A stretch of DNA of 64,000 bases from Chromobacterium sphagni (GCF_001855555.1 NZ_MKCT01000001.1:1116001-1180000), one strand, 5' to 3'. Positions 8,890 to 18,677 are shown, counted from the first letter of the stretch. Translations and numbers: made by a program. Notes: a model not told the origin generated them from the sequence alone.

Positions 8890-9629
8890 TGCTGCGGGGC
8901 GAGACGGTCGCCCAGCCATTGGAACAGCTGGTCGGCGACGACGGCCAGCAGCGCCACCGGCAGCGCGCCCTGGATCACATAGGCGGTGTTGAAGCCGGAC
9001 AGGCCGACGATGATGGGCAGCCCCAGGGTCTTGGCGCCGACGGTGGACGCCAGCGCGGCGGTGCCGATATTGATCACCACCGCGCCGCGCACGCCGGCCA
9101 GGATCACCGGGGCGGCCAGCGGCAGCTCCACCCGCAGCAGGATCTGCCGCCGGCTCATGCCCATGCCGGCGGCGACGTCGCGCATCTCCCGCGGCACCGA
9201 CGCCAGCCCGGCCAGGGTGGCGTGGGTGATGGGCAGCAGGCTGTACAGCGTCAGCGCCGCCAGCGCCGGCAGTTCGCCAAAGCCCAGCAGCGGCACTGTC
9301 ACCGCCAGCACCGCCACCGGCGGGAACGACTGGGCGATGGACAGGACCGACTCCAACAGCGGCAGAAACTCGCGTCCGGATGGGCGGCTGGCGCAAAGCC
9401 CGGCCCCTCCGCCCAGCAGCAGCGCCAGCGCGCTGGACAGGGCGACAATCTCCAGGTGGGCCAGCGCCAGCGCGGCGAAGCTGTCCTGCAGGTAGAGCGG
9501 GCGGTCCAGTTCGGGAAAGCCGAGGTGGAACAGCGGCGCGCTATGCGGCAGCCCCAGCAGCAAGCCAGCCAGGGCCAGGCTGGCCAGGAGCAATCCGCGG
9601 CGCTGGCGCAGCCGGCCGGCCAGGCTCAT
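8847..9629 (-). CDS. yehW: Osmoprotectant ABC transporter permease (YehW/OpuC type)
   Basis: This 260-residue integral membrane protein is one of two permeases of a glycine-betaine-type importer. It has the BPD-type permease core with the EAA-like loop ([18 protein letters not shown]) that docks with the ATPase, and a string of hydrophobic helices. The start ATG at 9629 overlaps the stop of the ATPase gene (9626-9629), showing translational coupling. Gene order yehZ-Y-X-W matches the E. coli osmF-yehYXW operon, the basis of the symbol. The gene end overlaps the PEP-mutase-like gene on the other strand by 43 bases. Substrate is inferred as a quaternary amine. Confidence 0.85.
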   Translation of the reverse strand: MSLAGRLRQRRGLLLASLALAGLLLGLPHSAPLFHLGFPELDRPLYLQDSFAALALAHLEIVALSSALALLLGGGAGLCASRPSGREFLPLLESVLSIAQSFPPVAVLAVTVPLLGFGELPALAALTLYSLLPITHATLAGLASVPREMRDVAAGMGMSRRQILLRVELPLAAPVILAGVRGAVVINIGTAALASTVGAKTLGLPIIVGLSGFNTAYVIQGALPVALLAVVADQLFQWLGDRLAPQHQPAANSASASANP

Positions 9630-10558
9630 GCGCGCGCTCCGAGCAAATCGTCGAAACGCAGCGCGCCTAGTCTCGCGCCCTGTCCATCCTCCACCGGCAG
9701 AGCCGGGACCTTGCGGGTGATGAAGACGGACAAGGCCTCGCGCAGGGTGCTGTCGGCGCGGATGGCGGCGCCGTCGGCGTGTTCGCCGCGCCGCATCCTC
9801 TCCTCCACCCGCACCAGCCCCAGCAGGCGCACGCCCACTTCCGCCGGATTGAAGAACTCGCGGACAAAGCCGTTGGCCGGCGTCAGCAGGATGTCGCGCG
9901 CGCCGCCTTGCTGCACGATGCGGCCCTGGTCCATCACCACGATGCGTTGGCCCAAAAGCAGCGCCTCGTCGATGTCGTGGGTGACCAGGATGACGGTCTT
10001 GCCGAACAGCTGCTGGATGCGCGCCAGCTCCTGTTGCAGAGTGGCGCGCGTCACCGGGTCCAGCGCGCCGAAGGGCTCGTCCATCAGCAGCACGTCGGGG
10101 TCGGCCGCCAGCGCCCGCGCCACGCCTACGCGCTGTTGCTGGCCGCCGGACAACTGGTGCGGATAGCGCTGGCGGAACTGCCGCGCCGGCAGCTGCAGCA
10201 CCTCCAGCAGCTCTTCCACCCGCGCGCGGATGCGCGCCTGCGGCCATTTGAGCAGCTGCGGCACCGCGGCGATGTTCTGCTCCACCGTCCAGTGCGGAAA
10301 CAGGCCCACCGACTGGATAGCGTAGCCGATATGGCGGCGCAGGATTTCCGGCGGCTGGCTGCGGATATCGCGGCCGGCGATGCGGATCACGCCGCAGTCC
10401 GGCTCGATCAGCCGGTTGAGCATTTTCAGCGTGGTGGATTTGCCGGAGCCCGAGGTGCCCACCAGCACCGCCAGTTCGCCTTCGGCGACCTCCAGGTCGA
10501 GGTCCGACACCGCGCTCCAGCCGTTGAAGCGCTTGCTTACGCCTGAGATTTCAATCAT
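9626..10558 (-). CDS. yehX: Osmoprotectant ABC transporter ATP-binding protein (YehX type)
   Basis: The 310-residue ATPase energises the importer from the cytoplasmic face. It shows Walker [10 protein letters not shown] near residue 36, the signature LSGGQQQR, Walker [13 protein letters not shown] and the switch His in VTHD. A CBS-like C-terminal region (about 235-310) includes [18 protein letters not shown], typical of betaine-type ATPases that sense ionic strength. The ATG at 10558 gives [11 protein letters not shown]; an earlier in-frame start inside yehY is unlikely. It overlaps yehY by eight bases and yehW by four. Confidence 0.9.
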   Translation of the reverse strand: MIEISGVSKRFNGWSAVSDLDLEVAEGELAVLVGTSGSGKSTTLKMLNRLIEPDCGVIRIAGRDIRSQPPEILRRHIGYAIQSVGLFPHWTVEQNIAAVPQLLKWPQARIRARVEELLEVLQLPARQFRQRYPHQLSGGQQQRVGVARALAADPDVLLMDEPFGALDPVTRATLQQELARIQQLFGKTVILVTHDIDEALLLGQRIVVMDQGRIVQQGGARDILLTPANGFVREFFNPAEVGVRLLGLVRVEERMRRGEHADGAAIRADSTLREALSVFITRKVPALPVEDGQGARLGALRFDDLLGARA

Positions 10559-11696
10559 GGCCAGCTTGACCCATCCAAAAAATGACGATCTTGAACGCGG
10601 TGTCGCAGCCAATGGCGAGCAGCACGATGGGCAGCACGCCCAGCAGAACCTGGTCCGGCGCGCTGGCGGACAGGCCCTGGAACAGGATGGCGCCGAAGCC
10701 GCCGGCGCCGATCAGCGCCGCCACCGCCGCCAGTCCCACCGCCTGTACGGCGGTGACGCGCAGGCCGGCGAGAAATACCGGCAGCGCCAGCGGGCACTCC
10801 ACGCTGGCGAATATCTGCCATGGCGACATGCCGATGCCGCGCGCGCTGTCGCGGGCGGCCGCCGGCACTTGGCGCAAGGCCGCCAGCGTGCCGTGCGCCA
10901 TCGGCAGCAACGCGTACAGCGTCAGCGCCGCCAGCGCCGGGGCCAGGCCGACGCCTGCGATGCCGGATTGCGGCCACAGCCGGCCAAGCAGCGCCAGCGG
11001 CGCGATCAACAGCGCGAACAGAGCGATGGAGGGCACGGTCTGCAGCACGTTCAAGGCCGGAAACAGCCAGGCTTCGAAACGCGGGCGGCGGAAGGCGGCC
11101 AGGCCCAGCGCGCCGCCCAGCAGCGCGGCCGGCAGCACCGAAAAAACCACCAGCTGCAGGTGGCGCAACAGCGCCAGGTCGAAGCTGTCCTGGTAGTTGC
11201 GGTATTCGCGCAGCAGCGCCAGCTGGTCCAGCGCGCCGCTCGCCAGCATGGCCGGAGCCGGCAGGCAGGCCGCGCAGACGGCCAGCGCGCGTTGCGGCAG
11301 GGACCGCAGCAGGCCGCGCAGCGCCTCGGCCAGTTGCAGGCCGGCGCACAATTGCAGCAGCCAGAAGCCGGCGCCGAACGTGGTGCGGGCCAGCGAGTCC
11401 TCGCCGCCGGAGAGCCGCAGCGCTTCCTGACCCGCGATCCACAGCAGGCTGTTGCCCAGCAGGCCGGCGCACAAGGCCAGCAGCAGTTGCGCGCGGGGGG
11501 AGGGGCGCAGCCAGGGGGCCAGCGCCATCGGCAGGGCGGGCAACAGCAGCAGGACGGCGAGCGCGCCGGGCAGGCTGGGCAGATACCGGCCCTGGCCGCT
11601 CAGCAGGCGGTTGGGGGCGTAGCTGAGCAGCGGCAGGCAGCAACCCGCCAGCAGCAATAGCGCCAGCAGCAGCCGCACCCGGCTGTGGAGCCGCAT
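10551..11696 (-). CDS. yehY: Osmoprotectant ABC transporter permease with extended N-terminal membrane region (YehY type)
   Basis: This 381-residue membrane protein is the larger of the two permeases. The first 170 residues form an extra set of hydrophobic helices, as in E. coli YehY. The C-terminal 210 residues form the BPD-type permease core with the docking loop GIGMSPWQIFASVECPLALP. It lies 13 bases downstream of the binding-protein gene and overlaps the ATPase gene by eight bases, so the four genes should be one transcript. The Arg-Leu start MRLHSRVRLLL is consistent with membrane insertion. I am confident of the family but not of the exact solute. Confidence 0.87.
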   Translation of the reverse strand: MRLHSRVRLLLALLLLAGCCLPLLSYAPNRLLSGQGRYLPSLPGALAVLLLLPALPMALAPWLRPSPRAQLLLALCAGLLGNSLLWIAGQEALRLSGGEDSLARTTFGAGFWLLQLCAGLQLAEALRGLLRSLPQRALAVCAACLPAPAMLASGALDQLALLREYRNYQDSFDLALLRHLQLVVFSVLPAALLGGALGLAAFRRPRFEAWLFPALNVLQTVPSIALFALLIAPLALLGRLWPQSGIAGVGLAPALAALTLYALLPMAHGTLAALRQVPAAARDSARGIGMSPWQIFASVECPLALPVFLAGLRVTAVQAVGLAAVAALIGAGGFGAILFQGLSASAPDQVLLGVLPIVLLAIGCDTAFKIVIFWMGQAGHD

Positions 11697-11709
11697 CAGC
11701 CGCGCGTCC

Positions 11710-12627
11710 TCACTTGATGAAGCCCTTGCGCTTCAGGTAGTTGGCCGCCACCTGGCGCGCGTCGCGGCCTTCGATGGCGATGCTGGCGTTGAGCTTCTGC
11801 AGCGTGGCTTCGTCCAGCGACTGGAACACTGGTTTTAGCCAGGCGGCGATCTGCGGCTGGCGGGCCAGCGCGTCGGCGCGGATGATGGGCGCGGGCGCGT
11901 ACACCGGCTGCACGCCCTTGGGGTCTTTCAGCGCGATCAGCCCTAGCGCCGCCACCGGGCCGTCGGTGCCGTAGGCCATGGCGGCGTTGACGCCGGAGAT
12001 CTGCTCGGCCGCCGCCTTGATGGTGGCCGAGGTGTCGCCGCCGGCCAGCGTCAGCAGTTGCTCCTGGCGCAGCTTGAAGCCGTAGGCCTGCTGGAAGGCA
12101 GGCAGCGCGTCCGGCCGTTCGATGAATTCGGCGGAGGCCGCCAGCTTGAGTCGGCCCCCCTTGCCCAGCCAGGCGGGGAGGTCGGCCAGCGATTCGAGCC
12201 GGTTGGCGGCGGCCACGTCGCGGCGCACCGCGATGGTCCAGGTGTTGTTGGCGGGGGCCGGAGCGAGCCAGACGATGCGGTTCCGGTCGTAGTCCAGCTG
12301 CTTCACCCGCTGGTAGCCGGCGGCGGCCGATTTCCAGGCCGGGTTCTTTTCGTCGGCGAAGAAAAACGCGCCGTTGCCGGTGTACTCGGGATAGATGTCT
12401 ATCTCGCCGGCGGCAATCGCGGTGCGCACCACCTTGGTGTTGCCCAGCGACAGGCGGCCTATGGTCTTCAGGCCGTGCGCCTCCAGCACCTGCTGGATGA
12501 GATTGCCCAGCAGCGCGCCTTCGGTGTCTATCTTGGAGCCGACTCGGACGGCGTCGGCGGCGCAGGCGGCGCCGGAGAGCAGGATGCTGGCCAGAAGTAC
12601 GGCGATGCGGTAAGTGCTGCTAGGCAT
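11710..12627 (-). CDS. osmF: Periplasmic osmoprotectant-binding protein (OsmF/YehZ type)
   Basis: The 305-residue protein has a signal peptide ending near CAADAV and the OpuAC-type solute-binding fold. Family features include VGSKIDTEGALLGNLIQQ, GNTKVVRTAIAAGEIDIYPEYTGNG and the closing KRKGFIK. In the E. coli homologue this protein binds glycine betaine or related compounds weakly and is induced under stress. It is the first gene of the yehZYXW-like operon. A possible minus-strand -10 box TATAGT sits at 12672-12677 without a good -35 element, which would fit stationary-phase sigma factor control as known for E. coli osmF; that part is inference. Confidence 0.9.
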   Translation of the reverse strand: MPSSTYRIAVLLASILLSGAACAADAVRVGSKIDTEGALLGNLIQQVLEAHGLKTIGRLSLGNTKVVRTAIAAGEIDIYPEYTGNGAFFFADEKNPAWKSAAAGYQRVKQLDYDRNRIVWLAPAPANNTWTIAVRRDVAAANRLESLADLPAWLGKGGRLKLAASAEFIERPDALPAFQQAYGFKLRQEQLLTLAGGDTSATIKAAAEQISGVNAAMAYGTDGPVAALGLIALKDPKGVQPVYAPAPIIRADALARQPQIAAWLKPVFQSLDEATLQKLNASIAIEGRDARQVAANYLKRKGFIK

Positions 12628-12671
12628 GATTTCCCCCCAATAATGGACAGGCTTTGATGACGATGGCGTTT

Positions 12672-12677
12672 ACTATA
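12672..12677 (-). promoter_or_regulatory. Possible -10 box for the osmF operon
   Basis: TATAGT read on the minus strand about 45 bases before the osmF start, preceded by GGGCGG and no recognisable -35 hexamer. The lack of a -35 is compatible with a sigma-S promoter. This is a visual match only. Confidence 0.25.
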
Positions 12678-12828
12678 CCGCCCATCGTGCGGAGGCGGCC
12701 AGAACAGCACCACTCCATGCTTGGCGTTTTAGGCGCGAAAGGTCCAGTTCGGCCTGCTGGCGACGACCTGGCCGAATTGGCGTGGCCGACCAGTCCCGTT
12801 GCGGAACCAGCGGTTTTCGGCTGCTGCC

Positions 12829-13434
12829 CTATGGTGTCCGAGATAGCCCGAGCAGCTGGTTTTTCAGCTGCATGCTGACTGGCTTTTTGCCTAGCCAGAT
12901 GGAAAACAGCATGGAATTGAATTCCTTGCCGGGTATGGGATTGCCGATGGCGATGCCATCGCGGGAGATGATGGTATCGCGGCCATCGAAGAATATGCGG
13001 ATGCGGCTGCCACGCTTGATGGGGGCAACCTGAGTGATGATGGACTGCAGCTGTCCGATTTCGGCTTGCTGCCTGGCCAGGCTTTCCGCTGAATTATTGA
13101 GCGGCAGGGCCTGGATCAAAGCCTCTGTCAGCTGGTAGGCGCTAATGTCGCGCAAGGTGAGGATTTCGATCGCTCGCGGGGTTTCTCCAGCCAGTATCTG
13201 GCCAGGACTCTGGGCTGCTGGCGGCAGGTACAGGGCGGCATTGTAGACATCGAAAAGAAAAATGGCGCGTTTGCCAGAACCGCTCAGTCTGAGCTGGACC
13301 GAGCCGATCTGAACGGCTGGCGTTATGCCGGGACTCTCCTGTGCCCGAGCTTGCCCGGTACAGGCCAACGCGGCAAATGGAAAGGCGATAGCCACTAGCC
13401 ATGTTCTTAATGGTGAAAAAATACGGTGTTTCAT
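12829..13434 (-). CDS. Periplasmic chalcone-isomerase-fold protein
   Basis: This 201-residue protein has a cleavable signal peptide ending near QARAQE and the Chalcone_3-type fold common in proteobacterial periplasm. Visible elements are GSVQLRLSGSGKRAIFLFDVYNAALYLP and the closing GNPIPGKEFNSMLFSIWLG. Bacterial members do not make flavonoids; the fold is related to fatty-acid-binding proteins, so a lipid-binding role is plausible. The ATG at 13434 has GAGG nine bases before it. It is the last gene of the lipid cluster, 213 bases after the outer-membrane protein gene. I infer that it handles or protects the exported lipid in the periplasm. Confidence 0.75.
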   Translation of the reverse strand: MKHRIFSPLRTWLVAIAFPFAALACTGQARAQESPGITPAVQIGSVQLRLSGSGKRAIFLFDVYNAALYLPPAAQSPGQILAGETPRAIEILTLRDISAYQLTEALIQALPLNNSAESLARQQAEIGQLQSIITQVAPIKRGSRIRIFFDGRDTIISRDGIAIGNPIPGKEFNSMLFSIWLGKKPVSMQLKNQLLGLSRTP

Positions 13435-13647
13435 GATTTTCCTCGCGATCACCCGTTTGTAGCGTCTTCGTATGTCGTCAGGCGCGGTTGGAGCGACGAA
13501 ACGGAGGCGTGCATCCTGGGGAGGGACGTTGTTTCCTTTTGAGCCAAGCGCCGGACAAAACGACGGCGATTCCAATAAGGCCGCGCCTTGGCCCGGCATC
13601 GCCGGCCGACTGCGCCGCCGCGGCGTCTGCGGACAGATCGGCAGCGT

Positions 13648-14889
13648 TTATTTCAGGCTGTATTTGAGGCCGACAAAGGCGCGTTTTTCTCTGCGGAAAC
13701 GGCCAAAGCTCAGTTCGCTGCCGTCAAAATTTTCCAGCGTCAAGCTGGCCTGCAGGTTTTGATTAAGGTCGTAACTGGTTTCCAGCGAGAGGTAGCTTGC
13801 AGGATGCTCGATATCGTAGGCGGAATAGAGGGAGACTTTGCCCCGGTCCTGGAGAAAGCTGCGGCGGATGCCAAAAGTCAGCATTCTTTGCCTGCCCGAG
13901 ATGCCTGGGGAGAGATCGGCGGAAGTATCTTGGGCGAAGTATTGAACATTGAAGAACCAAGGCTCCGCTTGATAGTCAAGCGCCAGCAGACCGGTGTTCT
14001 GCGTGGCGTCCGCGGGTGCTGGCAGTCCCAGGGCATTGGTGCCGTAGACGGTTACGTGGCTGGCGCGGGTCGCCTCAGCCCGCGCGACCAGCGGGCCGAC
14101 GGGAGCGGTAAGCGAGCCGCCCCACAGGGTATAGCGGGCAGCCTGGCTCTGAAATTGCGGAATGGGGCCGGGGATGGGGGCCAGCTGTTTTTCGGGTTGC
14201 CAGCCATGGTAGGCGTTCAGGGTGTAGTCTATGTTTCGCAGCCTGCCCGACCATTGGATGCCGGTATTCCAGTCGGCCGGCCTGCCTTCAGATGGCAGGC
14301 TGGTTGATTGCACGGGTATTCCTTTGTTGGCCAACAGGCCGGCGATGCCGGGCGTCCAGAAGCGTCCCGCAGGACTCGGATCTTCGTTGAACCGAGTTTG
14401 CGGTATCAGCAATAGCTGTAAGGCATTGTCGCCGATGCCGCACTCTGTGTTCACCATCGCTAGCGGCAGACGTTTGTGCTCCCAGCTGCCGAAATAGCTT
14501 TCGCGCAGGTTCATCGGGTTGATCACATCCAGCACTCGCAGCCTGTCCGCCTGTCCCCAGACGACTTGCTGCATGCCTGCGTTGACGGTGCAGGCCTGGC
14601 CGCTGTAGTTCAGCAGCAGCTCATGCACCGGCTGCTCGTGATAGGTGCCGACATCCAGCTGGTTCTCGTTGGAGGCGACCAGTGAGCTTTTCAGTTTCCA
14701 TTGCGGATTCCACTCCACGATGCCGTCCAGTTGCAGCCGGTATGCTTGCAAAGCGCTCGTGCCATGGGCGTTCTCGCCCTGCCGGGTTTCCAGCAATAGA
14801 TTGAAATTGTTGCCGTCATCGGCATTCGCTGGCGGCGCGACAGCCAGCCATAGGCCAACAGCTGCCGCAGTAACAATGGTTTTCGTCAT
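13648..14889 (-). CDS. Outer-membrane beta-barrel protein of the lipid cluster
   Basis: The 413-residue protein has a signal peptide (MTKTIVTAAAVGLWLAVAPPANADD) and long alternating strands throughout. It carries WGQADRLRVLDVINPMNLRES, a phrase typical of DUF1302-like and related large outer-membrane proteins. It ends in VGLKYSLK; a terminal aromatic residue, usual for barrels, is missing, but a Tyr lies four residues in. The start at 14889 was chosen because the signal peptide begins there. It lies 13 bases after the acyl-CoA dehydrogenase gene in the same run of genes. DUF1302-like proteins often accompany LolA-like proteins and lipid exporters, so a role in placing the product in the outer membrane is the best guess. 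Confidence 0.65.
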   Translation of the reverse strand: MTKTIVTAAAVGLWLAVAPPANADDGNNFNLLLETRQGENAHGTSALQAYRLQLDGIVEWNPQWKLKSSLVASNENQLDVGTYHEQPVHELLLNYSGQACTVNAGMQQVVWGQADRLRVLDVINPMNLRESYFGSWEHKRLPLAMVNTECGIGDNALQLLLIPQTRFNEDPSPAGRFWTPGIAGLLANKGIPVQSTSLPSEGRPADWNTGIQWSGRLRNIDYTLNAYHGWQPEKQLAPIPGPIPQFQSQAARYTLWGGSLTAPVGPLVARAEATRASHVTVYGTNALGLPAPADATQNTGLLALDYQAEPWFFNVQYFAQDTSADLSPGISGRQRMLTFGIRRSFLQDRGKVSLYSAYDIEHPASYLSLETSYDLNQNLQASLTLENFDGSELSFGRFRREKRAFVGLKYSLK

Positions 14890-14902
14890 CGGAAGAAATA
14901 CA

Positions 14903-16447
14903 TCAGCAGTGGAGGAGGTTGGGGAGGACTTCCTCACCGGCGGCGCCTTGCTCTACGCGGCCGATGCGGCTGGCGATCATATGCTCAAGCGCCGCGGCTT
15001 CCGGTAGCAGGACGGGCTTGTCTTGGAATATTTGCCGATGCAGTTCATCCCAGCGCTCCTGCCACCAGCCGCGCAGCGCGGCATCGCCGTCGTGGACGAT
15101 GCCGCCCAGAGTGGCCCATGCCAAGGCCTGGCCTAATAGCAGCAGATGGCGCGCGCTTACCTCTTCGAGCCTGACATCGTCCGGATAGCGCTGTTTCAGG
15201 ATCGTCTGCAGCTCCGCCAGCCGGCCACATAATGCATTGCCGCCGGCAAGCCGACCCAGGTGCGACAGCATGGGATGGCCGCCCTGCCACAGCGATTGGC
15301 CGAGGAAAACCGACAGCGTTTCGGAGGGGCCCTCAAAGATTCTGGTAACGCGGGCATCCCGCGCCAGCTGGCTCAAGGGGTTGTTGTCGCAATACCCCCG
15401 GCCGCCCAGCAGCTGTCCAGCGGCGTCTACCGCCGTCCACAGCAGTTCGCTGGCCAGCAGCTTGGCGGCGGCGAATACTTCACTAGGCAGCGCTTGCTCC
15501 TGGTCCAGATGGAGGGCGATGTGCTCGACCAGCATGTCCAGCGCGATGGCTGCCATCCAGGTGTTGTGAATCACGTATTGCGTATGTTGGTTTTGATAGA
15601 GCAAACCGCTGGCGATCCGGCGCTTGCCGCCGTACTGCACCATGAGCTGCAAGGTGCGCCAGATGGCTCCGCTGCAGGCGGCCGCTATCGCCAGCCTTCC
15701 CGCGCCCATCGTGTCGTTGCCGATGGCCAGGCCCGCGTAGGGGCTGCCCAGCACGGCTGCCCGAGGGATGCGGGCCTGATCGAAATGGATCTTGTTCTGC
15801 ACCATGCCCCTCATGCCCATCGTGGGGGCCTCCTCCCCCTGGCGCATGCCTGGCTGCTCCTTGTCTATGGCCAGCGCGATGTACCCGCGGTTGACGCCCT
15901 GGCTGTCTTGATGGCGGGCGATGACGGTGATCACGCCGGCCCAGGCCGCCAGGCCGGACCACCACTTTTCGCCAGACAGGATAAAATCGCCGTCCGGGCA
16001 GGCCCGTGCCACGGAGGTCATGGCGAGGGGGTTGGCGCCTGCGGCTGGCTCGGTTTGGGCAAAGGCGGCCAAAATACGTCCGCTTGCCAGCTGCGGCAGA
16101 TAGCGCTGTTTCTGTTCTGCGGAGCCAAAGCGCAGCAGCGGCCGGGTGCCCAGGTGGTTGTTGACTCCAACGAATGCGGTCAGCGCCAGGTCAATGCCGG
16201 CCAGCTGCCGTAGGACTTGGCAGCTTCCGGCATGGCTAAGCGCCAGCCGCCCGCCCCATTCTTCGGGCACTTGCATGCCCAACACGCCTTTATTGCCAAG
16301 GTCCAGCACAATATGCGGCGGGATGGTGCAGCGGCGGTCTATCAGGAAAGAATTGACATGCCGGCTGGCGTAGTCGCGCAGCCAGGCCAGCAGTTCGCCG
16401 GTTTTTTCTGCATCTGGGGTGTTGCTGAATAATTCGGGCATCATCAT
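14903..16447 (-). CDS. Acyl-CoA dehydrogenase-family flavoprotein
   Basis: This 514-residue protein shows the acyl-CoA dehydrogenase layout. The N-terminal helical part contains VPEEWGG, the middle domain contains AFAQTEPAAGANP and GEKWWSG, and the C-terminal flavin-binding part contains QLLGGRGYCDNNPLSQLARDARVTRIFEGPSETL. The Glu in FEGPSE is where the catalytic base or its neighbour would lie. It starts in ATGA overlap with the reductase gene. In this setting it more likely desaturates an acyl chain bound to a carrier protein than feeds beta-oxidation. A comparable enzyme introduces the double bond in the tambjamine fatty-amine arm, as I recall. It is about 100 residues longer than the family norm, with the extra length mostly at the C-terminus. 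Confidence 0.8.
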   Translation of the reverse strand: MMMPELFSNTPDAEKTGELLAWLRDYASRHVNSFLIDRRCTIPPHIVLDLGNKGVLGMQVPEEWGGRLALSHAGSCQVLRQLAGIDLALTAFVGVNNHLGTRPLLRFGSAEQKQRYLPQLASGRILAAFAQTEPAAGANPLAMTSVARACPDGDFILSGEKWWSGLAAWAGVITVIARHQDSQGVNRGYIALAIDKEQPGMRQGEEAPTMGMRGMVQNKIHFDQARIPRAAVLGSPYAGLAIGNDTMGAGRLAIAAACSGAIWRTLQLMVQYGGKRRIASGLLYQNQHTQYVIHNTWMAAIALDMLVEHIALHLDQEQALPSEVFAAAKLLASELLWTAVDAAGQLLGGRGYCDNNPLSQLARDARVTRIFEGPSETLSVFLGQSLWQGGHPMLSHLGRLAGGNALCGRLAELQTILKQRYPDDVRLEEVSARHLLLLGQALAWATLGGIVHDGDAALRGWWQERWDELHRQIFQDKPVLLPEAAALEHMIASRIGRVEQGAAGEEVLPNLLHC

Positions 16448-17460
16448 CGAGACGTTTCCTTGGGGGACCGTAGATGCAGCCAGCGCCAGGCTTCGGTGAC
16501 GGCGTCGGCCAGAGACTGCCTGGGGACGAACCCAAGCTCGGCGCGCGCTTTTCTGATGTCGTAGTATTTCTCGCGCCAGAGCAGCTCCAGGATGCCCGGT
16601 GTCATGCGCATATCGGGCAGTAGCGCATTAAGCAGCGGCTCCAGATGGCCGAGCACCCTTGCGGCGCCGCGCAGCAGGGCGGGAGGCAGGATCAGGCCGG
16701 GAGGAGGCACGCCGGCGGCATTGGCGATGGCGGTGATCAGCTGGCAGTAGCGGACGTCGCCGCTGCTCAGGATGTAGCGCTCGCCGCTCCGGCCGCGCGC
16801 CATGGCGGCCAGGGCGCCCATCGCCAAATCATGGTGGCCGATGAAGGAAATGCCGCCAGGGGGGATGGCTTTAAGCCGTCCGGAGGCGATGTCCAGCATG
16901 ATTCGGCCCCAGCCGTGCTGCGGGTCGCAGCCCGAGGCAATCACGGCGGCGGGGCAGACGATCACGATATCCATGCCCCCGGTGACGAAGTCCCTGACAA
17001 TCGCTTCCGCTGCATGCTTGCTATGCATGTAGGGATAGGAAATGCTGGCCCCGTTATATGCCATGGTTTCGTCGGCGCGGCCATCGGCAGGGGCATGGGG
17101 GTAGCCGACCGCAGCAATGGAGGAAATGTGGACGACGCGTTGTACGCCGGCCTCCTGCGCGGCCTGGAGCAGCCGGCGGGTTCCTTCCGCATTGACTTCC
17201 ATCATCGCCTGGTGATCGCGTGGCCGGGGCGTAGACAGGCCGGCCGCATGATAGATGCTGTCCATCCCTTGCAATGCAGTCGCCAGCGAGGCGGGGTCGC
17301 GCAGGTCGCCTATCCGCCACTCAATGCGGGACTCCACATCCCGCAGCTGCCAGGCCGGATCGCCGGCCAGTTTAAGCGCCGCCACTTTCTCCCCGCAATC
17401 CAGCAGCGCGCGTACGATATGCGAGCCAAGGCAGCCACTGGCTCCGGTTACCAGGATCAT
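16444..17460 (-). CDS. NAD-dependent epimerase/reductase (extended SDR)
   Basis: The 338-residue enzyme begins MILVTGASGCLGSHI, the dinucleotide-binding GxxGxxG of extended short-chain dehydrogenases. The catalytic triad shows as Ser in HISSIAAVGYP, and Tyr and Lys in SYPYMHSKHAAE. It resembles dihydroflavonol-4-reductase-like and 3-beta-hydroxysteroid-dehydrogenase-like proteins, a group that includes OleD of bacterial long-chain olefin synthesis. Next to a ketosynthase, it most likely reduces a beta-keto group on the growing chain. It overlaps both neighbours by four bases (ATGA), showing tight co-translation. Confidence 0.82.
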   Translation of the reverse strand: MILVTGASGCLGSHIVRALLDCGEKVAALKLAGDPAWQLRDVESRIEWRIGDLRDPASLATALQGMDSIYHAAGLSTPRPRDHQAMMEVNAEGTRRLLQAAQEAGVQRVVHISSIAAVGYPHAPADGRADETMAYNGASISYPYMHSKHAAEAIVRDFVTGGMDIVIVCPAAVIASGCDPQHGWGRIMLDIASGRLKAIPPGGISFIGHHDLAMGALAAMARGRSGERYILSSGDVRYCQLITAIANAAGVPPPGLILPPALLRGAARVLGHLEPLLNALLPDMRMTPGILELLWREKYYDIRKARAELGFVPRQSLADAVTEAWRWLHLRSPKETSR

Positions 17461-18677
17461 GCCGACGCCTCGTACCTTTTCAGGGCCAAGGACACATTCA
17501 GGCCGCCAAAAGCAAACGAGTTTTTCAGCCAGGCGTCCACCTGGCAATGGCGCGGCCGATTCGGCACGTAATCCAGGTCGCAATCCTCCGCCGGTCCAAG
17601 ATAGTTCAGCGTCGGCGGGAGCGTGTTCTGTTCGAAGGCCATCAGGCCGCCGATCAGCTCGACGGCGCCGGCGGCCCCCATCAGGTGGCCGATGGACGAC
17701 TTTACCGACGATATCGCAATCTTGCGGGCATGCTCCGCGAAGACCGCCTTGACCGCTGCGGTTTCGACCTTGTCGTTCAGCACTGTCCCGGTGCCATGCG
17801 CATTGATGTATTGGATGTCGGCCGGCGTGAGCCGCGCGTCCGCCAGCGCATCGCGCATGGCTTGCGCCGCGCCTTCCACCGAGGGTTTGACAAGATCGAC
17901 CGCGTCGCAATTGCTGCCATAGCCGGCAATTTCCGCCAGGATGCGTGCGCCGCGCAGCAAGGCATGTTCAAGGGTTTCCAGCACCAGGATGCCGGCGCCT
18001 TCTCCCAGCACCATGCCGCTGCGCCCTTGCGAAAAGGGACGGCAGGTGTCGGGCGCCATCGCGCGTATGGCCTCCCAGGCCTTCCAGGTCAGCGGGTTGA
18101 GGCACGCGTCCGTTCCGCCTGCGATCATCGCGTCGGCGCCGCCGTTCTGTAATAACCGGAACGCCTCGCCAACCGCCTGGGTCGAGGAAGCGCATGCGGT
18201 GGCGATGGTCAGCGAGGGGCCGCGCAAGCCGTATTGCAGGCTGATTTGACTGGCAGCGGCATTCGCCATCGCTTTGGGTACTGTCAGCGGGGAGATGACG
18301 GGGTAGTCGCTGACCAGCAGCTCCTGGTATGCCTGGCTGAGCGTATCGCTGCCGCCTACCGCGGTACCGATGTACACGCCGACTCGGTTGGGCCGAATGC
18401 CGGCGGCAGGATGGCCGGTGTGCTCGATGGCTTCCTGGCAGGCCAGCAAGGCAAACTGGCTGGCGCGGTCGAGCAAGGCTTGTCGCGAGTTGGCGAAATG
18501 GTTTTGCGGCTGGTAGTCGGCCCAGGCGCCGCCGTTGCGGTAGGCCACTTGCTCGTTTTCCAGCCACGGCACGGGGGCGATGGCGCTGCGCGGCTGGGCC
18601 AGCCCACTCCAGAGCGCGGGAACGCCGTAGCCGAAGGGGCTGACGCAGCCGATGCCGGTGATCACGACGCGATTCAT
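17457..18677 (-). CDS. Beta-ketoacyl-ACP synthase (FabF-like)
   Basis: The 406-residue condensing enzyme has an intact active site: Cys162 in ATACASSTQ, His294 in NAHGTGT and His331 in SSIGHLMGAAG. The overall length is that of FabF/KAS II. It would extend an acyl chain by two carbons from malonyl-ACP. No acyltransferase or further polyketide domains are nearby, so it probably borrows malonyl-ACP from primary metabolism or uses the carrier protein encoded just upstream, with which it overlaps by four bases. It is not the housekeeping FabF, which normally sits with fabD, fabG and acpP. Confidence 0.88.
   Translation of the reverse strand: MNRVVITGIGCVSPFGYGVPALWSGLAQPRSAIAPVPWLENEQVAYRNGGAWADYQPQNHFANSRQALLDRASQFALLACQEAIEHTGHPAAGIRPNRVGVYIGTAVGGSDTLSQAYQELLVSDYPVISPLTVPKAMANAAASQISLQYGLRGPSLTIATACASSTQAVGEAFRLLQNGGADAMIAGGTDACLNPLTWKAWEAIRAMAPDTCRPFSQGRSGMVLGEGAGILVLETLEHALLRGARILAEIAGYGSNCDAVDLVKPSVEGAAQAMRDALADARLTPADIQYINAHGTGTVLNDKVETAAVKAVFAEHARKIAISSVKSSIGHLMGAAGAVELIGGLMAFEQNTLPPTLNYLGPAEDCDLDYVPNRPRHCQVDAWLKNSFAFGGLNVSLALKRYEASA

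Noticed and set aside
12829..18677. A flavonoid-like pathway, since a chalcone-isomerase-fold protein, a dihydroflavonol-reductase-like protein and a ketosynthase occur together.
   Set aside because: The ketosynthase is FabF-like, not a type III synthase; the chalcone-isomerase-fold protein is exported; and no aromatic-acid ligase or ammonia-lyase is present. The names reflect shared folds only.
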